Below, piece after piece: positions 54,789 to 64,000 of a DNA stretch of 64,000 nt (positions are counted from its first letter, which is position 1; every line of letters begins with the position of its first letter). This DNA is from Hysterangium stoloniferum (lineage: Eukaryota > Basidiomycota > Agaricomycetes > Hysterangiales > Hysterangiaceae). Under the pieces are notes generated by a model that saw nothing but the letters and a program-made list of their open reading frames with translations, had not been told where the DNA came from and did not search any database. Made by a program: the position numbers and the translations under genes. The stretch spans positions 62,001 through 126,000 of the forward strand of contig WHVD01000083.1 of NCBI GenBank assembly GCA_015178975.1. Direction: 5' to 3'.

Positions 54789-56160
54789 TGTTACGACCGG
54801 AATTCCCGCCGGACTCCAGGCAATAACTTATACGCACCCATGCCCTATACACACCAAGTGTCAGTTTACCAGAATTCCTGCTGGACTCCATACATCAGAC
54901 TTGTCTACGTTCGACTTTGTTACATTGTGTATCAGTCACCAGAATACCCACCGGACTCCATCCCTGTCTATGTCTGATCTCGTCCCACACATCAGTCACC
55001 GGACCCTGCTTGGGAAACCCATCATCCCTCTAAGAGAGCCCCATTCCCATTTTAGTCAAATGACCTGTCACGATTTGGACTCTGCTCCCGTGTTACGACC
55101 GTGTCGCAACCCTATCGGCCCCGAGGTTATCGCCACTTGTCAACGTTTCAAGTCATCCTCTCGGAAACCATCGGCCCCGAAGCTGATGAATGTTTCGCAA
55201 AGATCAAACTCCATTTACACCCACGTCAAAATAACTCGTATTGTCTGGTCAAACTTTGATACGTCCCCTTTATTATGATTGATCCGTTCAATCTTATGTT
55301 TCGCATATGTCTATCTATATTTGTAGTCCTTGAACCATTTCCTTTTATCGTAATCCCGCTCTCGGTTATCATCGGCCTCCGAACTAATCATAAACTTCCC
55401 ATTCCTAGTCAAGCTTATTGTTAATACCATGTTCCGCCCTTCTCCCCATTAGTATTTTCCAGACGCCTGTTACTTGTATATGAACCCGCTGTAATTGTAG
55501 TTACTAGGCAATCAGAATATCGACTCAGAATACCCTCATACGTCTGTAGCAGTCTCATACTAGAAGAACCCCCTTCCACCTTTGCGTGCGCTCGCCCATT
55601 CTCGGCCCGATCCCTTGGCCCGACACTTGACCTGTCCTTCGGTTCCGATCGGTATCTCACCGAAAGGTCCTTCTTAGGATATAGTCTTCGCCTGTCCGAA
55701 ATTTAAGGACAACCTATGGATATTTGCGAGGGCGCAGCACATAAGCTGAAGCCAAGTCCTTCCGATCGGTCCCCGTCGGCCACCGACATTAGTCAGTTTC
55801 CAGTTCTTAACATCCCGCTCCATTTCCCATTATGGTTTATGATTTGTCATGATTCAGACTCTGCTCCATTCCATCCTGTTCCTAACACCAAATTTGGTGT
55901 TTACTATTCTTGTTTTATGTTTTGCTAGTTTTGTTTCATTATTACTGGATTTGGTATGTCATTCATCCCATGGCCTATATAGTCTGGCAGATGTTGTGCA
56001 TACAATCCAGTCAGAAAATCGGCTTAGATTCCCCCAGTAATCTAATACATTTTCTGCTCTAAACTCCTACTTGAATTACACTGCTCATGCTAGTTGGAGC
56101 CCACGGGCTTCGATGCATCTATCTCTCTTATTTATCTCGACTCCTGACCTCTCAACCCAC
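54789..56160 (+). mobile_element. LTR, family A (copy A4), 3'-truncated, carrying LTR B7
   Basis: Starts TGTTACGACCGGAATTCC and follows family A to about 56,160, where it breaks off before the hairpin motif and the usual CTAACA end. LTR B7 sits inside. TATA-like CCTATATAGT is near 55,973. Confidence 0.78.
55091..55812 (+). mobile_element. Solo LTR, family B (copy B7)
   Basis: This 722-bp repeat has TCCCG duplicated at 55,086-55,090 and 55,813-55,817. The shared hairpin motif is at 55,727-55,758. Removing it restores GCTCCCGCTCCATTTCCC, matching copy A1. Confidence 0.9.
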
Positions 56161-56165
56161 AACCA

Positions 56166-57488
56166 CCAAGCTGCCATTATGTATAAACCCCCTGTGTTAA
56201 GTTCTGATGGATATCGAGCCACAGAGTTTCCAGTAATATTACGAACACTTTCCGGGAATGTCCCATGGAGTTTCCAGGGATCAGTACAAGGAGTATCAGA
56301 ATAATTACCAGAGTACTGGGATGGACTTGGCTTCAGTGTATGTGCTGTGCCCTCATACACTCATTTGGGTGTCCATATTTCAAGCTGACAGAACACCTAC
56401 AAAGAAGATGTAGATTCCAGAGTTCCCATGGGAGTTCCAGGAATTGAGCATTCAGACAGACAAGAGGAGTAGAGACTGGATCAGAATGTGTTTGGGGTGT
56501 AACTCATTTCAGATTTAAACTGGATTGTAAGTACACAAGTATGGGAGACTATATAGACTTTGAAACATATGCAATACCAAATCTGGTAATAATGAGGTGT
56601 AAAACAAGTAAACATAAAATGAGATGAGCAAATACCAAACTGGGTATTAGGGATGGAATGGAATGGAAGCAGAGGATGAATCATGACAGGTCATTTGACC
56701 ATGATGGGAGGGGGGTTCTATGCTCTGTTAGAGGGTTCTGGGAGTCCAGTGACAGGCACAGAGATTCGGGTATAAACAGGTTGTTGTGCAGGTCCAGTGG
56801 AGTCCAAGGACTGGTGCATGAGACACAGTGTCGGATATACACAGGTTGATGTGCAGGTCGGGTGGAGTCCAACAACTGGTGCATATAGAGTGACATGTGG
56901 GTCCCAGTGGGTACCCCAGTTGTAACTGTACCTTGGGTACAATATAGAGAGTTGGGTGCATATAGGGTGGGGTCCAGGTCCTGGCAGGTTTTCCAGTCCT
57001 AACACCCTGCCATGAAACTCTCAAAGTTCCACAAGGAATATGGGGGTCCCTGCCATGTCCACACATGCATCATCCAGGCCATCCTGGGCCATGGCTTCTT
57101 TGGCACCTAATACCAATTTTTCCTCCCCGACATGAAGGGGGCACTCAGAAAGGATGTGGAGGCAAGACTGGATGTCTTCTGTGCCACAGGGGCAGGAGGT
57201 ATCCACACTGCCTCTCAAGACCTATCACTCCCCATTATCCTCGGCACCCACAAGGGCCTTGAAGCCCTAGCTGAGTTCATTGCTGCCTCTGATGCTTTCC
57301 AGAAAGCATAACTGGCCCACCATCCCCACCCTCCCCTTCCCTACATTTGACCCTCTTGCCCATACCAACCAGCTACATACATATTCTGCCACTTCCCCAT
57401 CTACCATTAAGGTACTTTTTCTCCCAACCACTATGTATCTTAGTTATGTGATGCGATATATAAATGTATTAAAATAAATAAATAAATA
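56166..57488 (+). pseudogene. Tad-like LINE 3' end, interrupted by LTR D1
   Basis: After removing LTR D1 the frame reads YKPPAMKLSKFHKEYGGP, then IIQAILGHGFFG and YQFFLP, and later DLSLPIILGTHKGLEALAEF, ending with ASDAFQKA. This is the C-terminal pattern of fungal LINE ORF2. The cysteine motif expected between these blocks (SCPCGTEDIQSCLHILSECP) is present but on the opposite strand (about 57,125-57,225), so a segment of about 100 bp is inverted. The 3' UTR ends in AATAAATAAATAAATA. An in-frame TAA at 57,110 adds to the damage. Confidence 0.7.
56195..57004 (-). mobile_element. Solo LTR, family D (copy D1)
   Basis: Minus-strand 810-bp LTR from TGTTAAGTTCTGATGG to TTCCAGTCCTAACA with CCCTG duplicated at 56,190-56,194 and 57,005-57,009. 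The shared motif (56,323-56,355) has a broken stem. It splits the LINE frame. Confidence 0.88.
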
Positions 57489-57549
57489 TGATCACATGAC
57501 ATGTTGAAAAACATAAACAAGTGCAAATAATCAATATAGTCACATGATT

Positions 57550-57620
57550 TTCATTTTTTTTAATACATTTATATACCACATCGCATAACTAAGATACATA
57601 GCGGTTCCATAGCATCGTAT
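57550..57620 (-). mobile_element. LINE 3' tail, inverse orientation
   Basis: Complement of the LINE 3' end at 57,415-57,475 (TTAATACATTTATA, CATCGCATAACTAAGATAC), with a T run corresponding to the tail. It is a second, very short 5'-truncated insertion head to head with the first. Confidence 0.75.
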
Positions 57621-57659
57621 AGAGCATAGCTACTATAGTATCTACAGGAAAATGAAGAG

Positions 57660-57952
57660 GAAGCAGGCCAGATGCATCAGAGTGAGTGGTGGTTGGCAGG
57701 ATGGTCGAATAAAGAGAGTGATTGCACTGAACTTGCCTGTTGAAAAGGTAACTCTATATGTATGTATCTCAGTCTTGTATTAGCATATAACAGACTAACT
57801 TGTATGTACCTATATGTATCTCAGTCTTGTATTAGCGTATAATGGACTGAGGTGTAAATGTTGTAACTATGCAGTTTAAATACCAAACGGAGAATGATGA
57901 CCATGTATGTGCCTTACATGTGATGATAAGGTTTTTACGGTGTTATCCAACA
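57660..57952 (-). mobile_element. 3' LTR of the copia element, with internal duplication
   Basis: On the minus strand a purine tract GTGAGGAGGAG (57,953-57,963) is followed by TGTTGGATAACACC, the start of the LTR. A unit of about 50 bp with ATGTATCTCAGTCTTGTATT is duplicated at 57,758-57,850. The far end is not resolved. Confidence 0.65.
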
Positions 57953-57994
57953 CTCCTCCTCACCATTGAAACTCCTCCTCACATGGAAGTCCAA

Positions 57995-60395
57995 CTATTT
58001 GAGACCCAGAAAACCGCGTAGTTTGGTAAATTGAGACAGTTCTAAGGCCTTCGTGAAGATATCAGCTAAATTATCCTTCATATGGATGTAGCGAAGACGA
58101 AAATCCCCAGCCTGGACACATTCCCAGAGGAAATGGAACTTAATGTCAATATATTTGACCCAGGAGGGAAGGAGAGGATCCTCGGAGAGGGCAGTGGCAG
58201 CATTATTGTCACAGAGCATGGTGGTTTGGGGGGGGGGGAAGCATGGAAATACTGCTGAGAAGGCTATGGGGCCAGGTGCCTTCCTTGACAGACTCAAAGG
58301 CGGCTACATATCCCCCTTCACAGGATGATGCAGCAACAGTTTTTTGCTTCTTTGATGTCCAAGAGATAATACCAGAGCCAAGGGTGAAGGCATAGCCGCT
58401 GACACTGTGACAGGTATCCAAACAATTGGCCCAATCAGAGTCAGTATACCCAATCAAAGAAAGGGTGTTGGACCCCCCGAGGCATAGTTGGAGATCACGA
58501 GTGCCTTTTAAGTATCGAACAACTTGAATGGCGGCAGTCCAGTGGGGAGTTGAGTAGCTGTCAAGGTATTGAGACAGTTGTTGAATGGCATACAAAATGT
58601 CTGGGTGTGTGGAAATAGCAAGATAAAGTAAGCAGCCAACAAGGGACCAGTAGGGCAGTTTAAGGATGGCATCCAGGCTAGTTTGGGAGAGAGATGTGTG
58701 ATCGGTCCAACGAAGCTTGAGGTTGTGGTCCATTGGGGTGGAGACAATAGAAGCATGGGTCTGACTGAATTGGCAGATAATTTTGTCAATTAGGGCTGAT
58801 TGAGAGAGAAGGGCAAGATGGTTGTGTCAGTCCAATTCGACAGCTATACCAACAACAAAATGGACAGAACCTAAATCAGAGATAGTCCAAACAGCATGCA
58901 TCTGAGTCTTGAAAGATTTGTTCTCAGCAGCATTGCTGGCGATGGACAAGAAGTCGTCGACATGGATGGCTACAATAATGATGCCGGTCAGTGTCTGGCG
59001 ATAGTAGAGACAAGGTTCACATGGAAGCTGAGTAAAGCCCCAGGTGAGCATTTGCTTGTTCATAGTTTGATTCCAGATACATCTACTCTGCTTCATGCCA
59101 TATAGACCATGTAACATCATCCAGACATAATCATGTTTCCCAGGCTCAGCAAAACCTTCGGATTGTTCCATAAACTGGATCTCATCATCTGGGAGTAGAC
59201 CATAAAGAAAAGTGGTCTTAATGTCAATTTGTTGGGCATCCCATCCAAGAGTGGCAGTGATATGGAGGAGTATGTGCCAGGACTCCATGCGTGCAGTAGG
59301 TGAGGTAGTTTGATGATAATCCTTTCCATATATTTGCTCAAAACCCTTAAAGACAAGCCTGACTTTCCAGCGGACAGTGTTGCCATGTTCATCCCTTTTT
59401 ATACGGAAAACAGGGTGGCCCTTTCTGATTTTGCACCCTTGAGGGACTTCTGACCTAGGGAGTAATTTATAGACTCCCATCGCCTTGAGGGAATCAAGTT
59501 CATCTTGGAAACCAGCCTGCCACCGCTCTGCATCCCCTGAGCATAATGCCTCCTCCCAGGTTTTGGGCTCATCATTGCAGGTGAGTGGATCGATCCCAAT
59601 GCCGTCAGAGATGGCTGCTAAAGTGAGATCGAAGCTAGGGGAGTCGTATCCTGAGTTTAGGGACAAGAGAGCATCTTGTATTTGCTCCAGGTCAGGAGAT
59701 GGGGAAAGTTCAGGCATGTTGATGATAGCTTGTGAACATGCTAATTTTTCAAGGTGCAGATGTTCAGCACTATCCTTCGATGCCTGAATGGATTGCTGGA
59801 GTCTATTGGACCCTGGGGGAATACCGGCTGTCGTACAAGTGGAGCGGCGAAGAGGTTGCTGATTGGGGGGAGGTAATGTGTCTGGCACTTCTGAAATGAT
59901 AGGGAGTGGTGGTGGAGGTTTATCATAGGCATCAATGGAAGAGCTGATGGTAGTAGACCCGGAAGATAGTGGCAATGGAGACGTGGTAAGGGGAGCATCA
60001 GTCCTAGATGGAGGTGATTTAGGGTGGCCGTAATGACTTTCTAGGAAACGAACATGATAAGAACTATAGATTTGGTGGGTCACAGTATCATAGCATCAAT
60101 ACGATTTTGATTTTGCATTATACCCAACTAGTATGCATTCGATAGAGCATTCAAATATTTTTGGGTTTGTTTTGTTTTGAATGAGGACGAAAGCATGACA
60201 TCCGATCTCTTTCATGTAAGAGTAGTCAGGGGGATGCTTGTACCAAAGTTCCCAGGGGGTCTTGTTTTGAAGGGTAGTGGTGGTAGTTTTTACATGAAGA
60301 TGGGCTGCAGTGAGGTATAATTCATCCCATAAGTAAGCAGGTAGACCAGCGTAGATACACATTGATCTCACTTTTCCCATAAGTGTCTGATGCAT
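57995..60395 (-). pseudogene. Copia integrase C-terminus, reverse transcriptase and RNase H
   Basis: The integrase tail is at 60,395-60,096 (LPAYLWDELYLTAAHLHV, TPWELWYKHPPDYSYMKEIG). Reverse transcriptase is at 60,083-58,827, open for 418 codons: RLVFKGFEQIYGKDYHQTTS, DIKTTFLYG, LHGLYGMKQSRCIWNQTM and the catalytic IHVDDFLS. RNase H is at 58,733-57,995: DILYAIQQLSQYLDSYSTPH, GYTDSDWANCLDTCHSVSGY, KQKTVAASSCEGGYVAAFES and ADIFTKALELSQFTKLRGFL. Frame breaks near 60,090, 58,820 and 58,200 (at a G run) inactivate it, but it is among the better-kept elements here. Confidence 0.87.
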
Positions 60396-60826
60396 TCACT
60401 CAACACGCCCAATGTGCGCCGATGTATAGGGTGCAGTAAACTGGGGTTCTGTTCCCCTTAATGCTAACCAGTTTGACATTTCATGACTCTTGAGTTCTCC
60501 ACTATCAGTGTGGTATACCCCAACCTTGAGGCCTGTCTCAACTTCCCGAGCCCGTTCCCACATTTGAAGGTTAGGGAAGGCGTCACTTTTGTGTTTTCAA
60601 GGGATGGTCCATATGTAGCTTGTAAAATCATCAACTATATTCATAATATAATTATTTCCAATTCGTGATGTTACAGCATGTGGTCCAGACAGATCTATCC
60701 AGACTTTTTCAAGCCTCCTGGTCCCCCTATGCCCTAACCCCTCCTCATGTATTTTTGGAACAGGAGACTTTGTCTGCTTTCCAATGATACATGAGTCTTA
60801 TTTGGGGGGGGCAGTAGTTGAGCTGG

Positions 60827-61315
60827 TCACGCACCTTTGATCAGGCCATTGTTGAGCATGTCAGTGATGGATTTGTAGTTAGCATGCCCAAGGTGGCGGT
60901 GCCAAGTCTCGAGAGTGGGTAGATTTTGCATGATGAGGGCATGTTCCACTTGTGAAGAGTAAAGGTTTTTGTGTAGGAGTAAGGAGCCACAGGCAATTGT
61001 GGAGTTAGATGACTTGGTACTGAGCCAACAAGAATCATGATCAAAATGTGCAATAATGTTGGAGTCGTGAGTGAGGCATCGAACTGAGATTAAGCATACG
61101 ACTGCTTCAGGGATATAAAGCATGTCCCAAAGAAGGAGGTGGGATCCTCGGCCTAGATGTGTTTTGATATCACCTATTCCAATAGCCCATATAGACGATC
61201 CTCCTAAACCTCTTACAGAACGAGGTGTGATGGCTCTTAAGGTGATGAAGTCAGTTTGATCAGGTGATATGTGTATAGTGGCACTGCTATCCAACCAAAA
61301 AGGGTGAGTCTCCAT
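60827..61315 (-). pseudogene. Copia protease and integrase N-terminus
   Basis: METHPFWLDSSATIHIS holds the protease site (DSS where DSG/DSA is usual). LPTLETWHRHLGHANYKSIT is the GAG-pre-integrase zinc region (H-H pair). The catalytic integrase core between 60,827 and 60,395 is badly broken. Confidence 0.78.
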
Positions 61316-61357
61316 AGATAATGGAGTTTGGTTTGTTTGTGATAATGGTTGGACAGT

Positions 61358-62076
61358 TGTTAAGAACTGGAAACTGACTAATGTCGGTGGCCGACAGGGA
61401 CCGATCGGAAGGACTTGGCTTCAGCTTATGTGCTGCGCCCTCGCAAATATCTGTAGGATGTCCTTAAATTTTGGGCGGGCGAAGACTAATCCTAGTGAGT
61501 ACCTTTCGGCGTGATACCAATCGGAATTGAAGGACAAGTCGAGCGTCGGGCCAAGGGGTCGGGGCCGGGAGTGGGCGAGCGCACGCGAAGGCGGATGGGG
61601 GGATTCTGAGTATGAGACTGATACAGGCGTATGAGGGTATTCTGAGTCGATATTCTGATTGCCTAGTAACTACAACTATAGCGGGTTCATATACAAGTAA
61701 CAGGCGTCTGGAAAATACTAATGGGGAGAAGGGCGGAACACGGTATTAACAATAAGCTTGACTAGGAACGGGAAATTTATGATTAGTTCGGAGGCCGATG
61801 ATAACCGAGAGCGGGATTACGATAAAAGGAAATAGTTCAAGGACTACAAATATAGATAGACATATGCGAAACATAAGATTGAACGGATCAACATAATAAA
61901 GGGGACGTATCAAAGTTTGACCAGACAATACGAGTTGTTTTGACATGGGTGTAAACGGAGTTTGATCTTCGCGAAAACATTCGTCAGCTTCGGGGCCGAT
62001 GGTTTCCAAGAGGGTGACTTGTCGTTGACAAGTGGCGATAACTCGGGACCGATAGGGTTGCGACACGGTCGTAACA
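61358..62076 (-). mobile_element. Solo LTR, family B (copy B6)
   Basis: 719-bp minus-strand LTR with ACAGT duplicated at 61,353-61,357 and 62,077-62,081. The shared hairpin motif is at 61,411-61,442. It interrupts the copia frame. Confidence 0.9.
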
Positions 62077-62560
62077 ACAGTAGAGGCACTCAGGATGGTG
62101 AGAGATGGTTGACTGTGCTTGTTCCAATCCACAGTAGTTTGCAGCTCCTCCTCAAGGACAATCCAGCCATCATACTCAACAGTATCCAGCATACAGTGAC
62201 TCAAAAAACCCTTCCAATGTTTGGTACTTCAGATGTATATCCTTGATAACTCAGAGGATAAAAATGCAGAAATATCAAAAATATTTTTGAGCATACTCTA
62301 TCATATATAGATTGTGGAAATACAATTTCATTACATAAGCTTTAAATATGGAAATACTACAAATATATATATACAGGAGACTCATTGGAAGGGTTTTTTG
62401 GCCGGCAGCCTTGATGACTATAAATACTTATAGTCATGTGACCTTGTTGATTGTTCACCTCCAACTGGGTCCTATCAACAAAATCACGTGATGTCACATG
62501 ATGTCACATGACCACATTGTGCTGGAGTATAAATACATGACCTTTAGCAACTAGCAATGT

Positions 62561-63570
62561 TGTTAGGATACACACACAGGCTGGGTTTCCGGAGAAACCT
62601 GCGGGATATCCGGTAGGACTTGGCTTCAGCTTATAGGCTGTGCTCTCGCTAGATCGTGTTGTCCAATTTCAAACGGACAGACGGGGATCCCGGGGAGTCC
62701 GGGCGGGGTTCGTGGGTTGTAGGTCGTAAGTCGGGGGTCGTGGGTTGTAAGTCGGAGGTTGTGGGTTGTGAGTCGAGTTGGTTGAGAGAGATAGATGTGC
62801 CGGAGCCCATGGGCTCCGACTAGTGCGAGCGATGTGAATTGAGTAAGGTATTAGAGCGGAAAATATTATTAGATTACTGGGGGGAATCCAAGCTAATTTT
62901 CTGACTGGATTGTATGTACAACATCTGCCAGTTTATATAGACCGTGGAATGCATGACATACCAAATCCAGTAATAACGAAACGAAACTAACAAAACGTAA
63001 AACAGGAATAGTAAACACCAAATTGGTGTTAGGAACGGAACGGAATGGAACGGAACGGAATGGAATGGAACGGAACGGAATGGAATGGAACGGAACGGAA
63101 TGGAATGGAACGGAACGGAATGGAATGGAACGGAACGGAATGGAATGGAACGGAACGGAATGGAATGGAACGGAACGGAATGGAACGGAATGGAACAGAA
63201 TGGAACAGAATGGAATGGAGCGGAGTCTGAATCGTGACAAAGCATAACCCATAACGGGAAACGGAGCGGGAGCGGAGTCCTAAATCGTGACAGGTCATTT
63301 GACTAAAATGGGAATGGGGCTCGATTAGAGCGGTGACGGGATTCTAAGTGGGGACCGGTGACTGGTGCGTGGGACGAAGACGGACATAGACAGAGACGGA
63401 GTCCGGGGGAAGTCCGGTGACTGATATGTGTCGTAATGAGGTCGAACGTAACGAGTCTTGACGTAACGGAGTCCGGGCGGGAAATCCTATAAACAGACAA
63501 TTGGTGCTTGTAGCGTGTGGGGGCGTACGGGTTAGTGCCCGGAGTCCGGCGGGTTTGTCCGGTCATAACA
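62561..63570 (-). mobile_element. Solo LTR, family A (copy A5) expanded by a GGAAC/GGAAT satellite
   Basis: Minus-strand LTR from TGTTAGGATACAC to CCGGTCATAACA with AATGT duplicated at 62,556-62,560 and 63,571-63,575. The shared hairpin motif is at 62,616-62,647. At 1,010 bp it is about 190 bp longer than copy A1 because of the internal array. Confidence 0.9.
63031..63225 (+). repeat. GGAAC/GGAAT satellite inside LTR A5
   Basis: A 20-bp unit GGAATGGAATGGAACGGAAC is repeated about eight times, then decays into mixed GGAAC, GGAAT and GGAACAGAAT words. Copy A1 has only two or three pentamers here. ORFs on both strands are artefacts. Confidence 0.93.
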
Positions 63571-63588
63571 AATGTCCCAATTCCCAAA

Positions 63589-63909
63589 ATGTGCACTTTG
63601 TCTCTTGCCAGCCAGAATCATATCCTCTCACTGCTTGATGCTGGCCATACAGCTAGCCACATTGCAGCTCCTACTGGGTATGGCATTGGCACAGTCTTTA
63701 GACTTTACTCCAAGCATTGTTGTCATCTCTCTAAGTCCATTGGTGGTCACCCCTCCAAGCTTTCCCCTACCAATATTCACTATGCACAGCATCTCATCAG
63801 CTCTGGGAAGGCTGACACTGCTTTTGATGTGGCCAAAGCTCTTAATAATGTCACCAACCAGTCCATCTGTACCCAAACTGTGTGCAATAGTCTCAATATG
63901 GTTGGGGGT
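63589..63909 (+). pseudogene. Tc1/mariner transposase N-terminal part
   Basis: MCTLSLASQNHILSLLDAGH is the first helix-turn-helix, GGHPSKLSPTNIHYAQHLIS the linker with the usual GRPSKLSP-like hook, and SSGKADTAFDVAKALNNVTN with QSICTQTVCNSL the second helix-turn-helix. The frame is intact up to where terminal-unit sequence cuts in at 63,907. The catalytic part is missing. Confidence 0.8.
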
Positions 63910-64000
63910 GCCTCAATAACCTTTCGAATGTTTGTTACTTCAGATTTACATCCCTGATAACTCAGAGAATAAAAATGCAAAAATATCAAAGATATTTGTG
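63907..64000 (+). repeat. Additional Tc1 left terminal unit, runs off the window
   Basis: CCTCAATAACCTTTCGAATG and the following 75 bases match the left unit of element 3 (62,198 onward) in the same orientation, including CTTCAGAT-TA-ATCC-TGATAACTCAGAG. It replaces the transposase C-terminus without a TA at the join. Confidence 0.7.

Larger units (their letters stand above)
57953..62193 (-). mobile_element. Ty1/copia element (pol), minus strand, interrupted by LTR B6 and Tc1 element 3
   Basis: Protease, integrase, reverse transcriptase and RNase H follow in copia order from about 61,315 down to 57,995. Its gag end is cut off at 62,193, where Tc1 element 3 begins. LTR B6 interrupts it just before protease, and the frame continues across it (HSQPSLTILSAST, then QPLSQTNQTPLSMETHPF). 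Confidence 0.88.
62194..63909 (+). mobile_element. Tc1/mariner element 3, truncated, carrying LTR A5
   Basis: It starts at a TA (62,192-62,193) with CAGTGACTCAAAAAACCC and has the same about 210-bp left unit as the other Tc1 elements, closing with the inverted core CATTGGAAGGGTTTTTTGG at 62,383-62,401. LTR A5 is inserted before the transposase start. The coding part is cut at about 63,905 by another terminal unit, so the DDE half is missing here. Confidence 0.82.

Overview
The window is nuclear DNA of a filamentous fungus, most likely an Agaricomycete. The host-type genes have 45-75 bp introns, there is a basidiomycete-style sesquiterpene synthase, and the repeats are chromodomain Ty3/gypsy, Ty1/copia, Tad-like LINE, Helitron and Tc1/mariner elements. 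It is a gene-poor, repeat-packed region. I find three convincing intact host-type genes: two copies of one terpene synthase and one bHLH transcription factor. Almost everything else is mobile DNA, mostly decayed, with insertions nested up to four deep. Many insertions could be resolved to the base from 5-bp (LTR) or TA (Tc1) target duplications.

Layout. 0-1.9 kb: copia debris. 1.9-6.3 kb: a Tc1 element carrying a solo LTR in its transposase and a miniature LTR retrotransposon (TRIM) in its right end; the TRIM's own 3' LTR holds another solo LTR. 7.06-10.41 kb: a segment with terpene synthase copy 1. 10.4-13.8 kb: a broken zinc-cluster/coiled-coil gene split by solo LTRs. 13.9-18.9 kb: a decayed minus-strand chromovirus-type gypsy element. 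20.4-21.8 kb: a Helitron remnant that abuts the second copy of the terpene synthase segment (21.8-25.1 kb). 25.1-30.5 kb: a low-repeat island with the bHLH gene. 30.5-44.2 kb: copia, Tc1, LINE and many solo LTRs. 44.8-47.0 kb: minisatellites and a GC-rich hairpin cluster. 47.94-54.66 kb: an AT-rich element described below. 54.7-64 kb: LTRs, a LINE 3' end, a minus-strand copia element and a third Tc1 element cut by the window edge.

The best candidate for an undescribed system is 47,944-54,662. It is a 6.7-kb element flanked by TAA, with 593- and 370-bp terminal direct repeats. Each repeat starts GGAGGGTG and ends ATATCCTCC. It carries six clean intron-less ORFs: a DDE transposase with a C-terminal chromodomain, a PD-(D/E)XK nuclease-like protein, a 520-aa protein resembling replication-initiation factors, and three unknown proteins. 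A 235-bp inverted repeat lies between its convergent gene blocks. It has no reverse transcriptase. The second main theme is the LTRs: at least five otherwise different families share one hairpin-forming motif (CAGC, loop ACATAA or CTATAA, GCTG) near their 3' ends, and nearly all are solo LTRs with intact target duplications. All Tc1 elements here have unusual ends, each about 210 bp and itself a palindrome-like unit.
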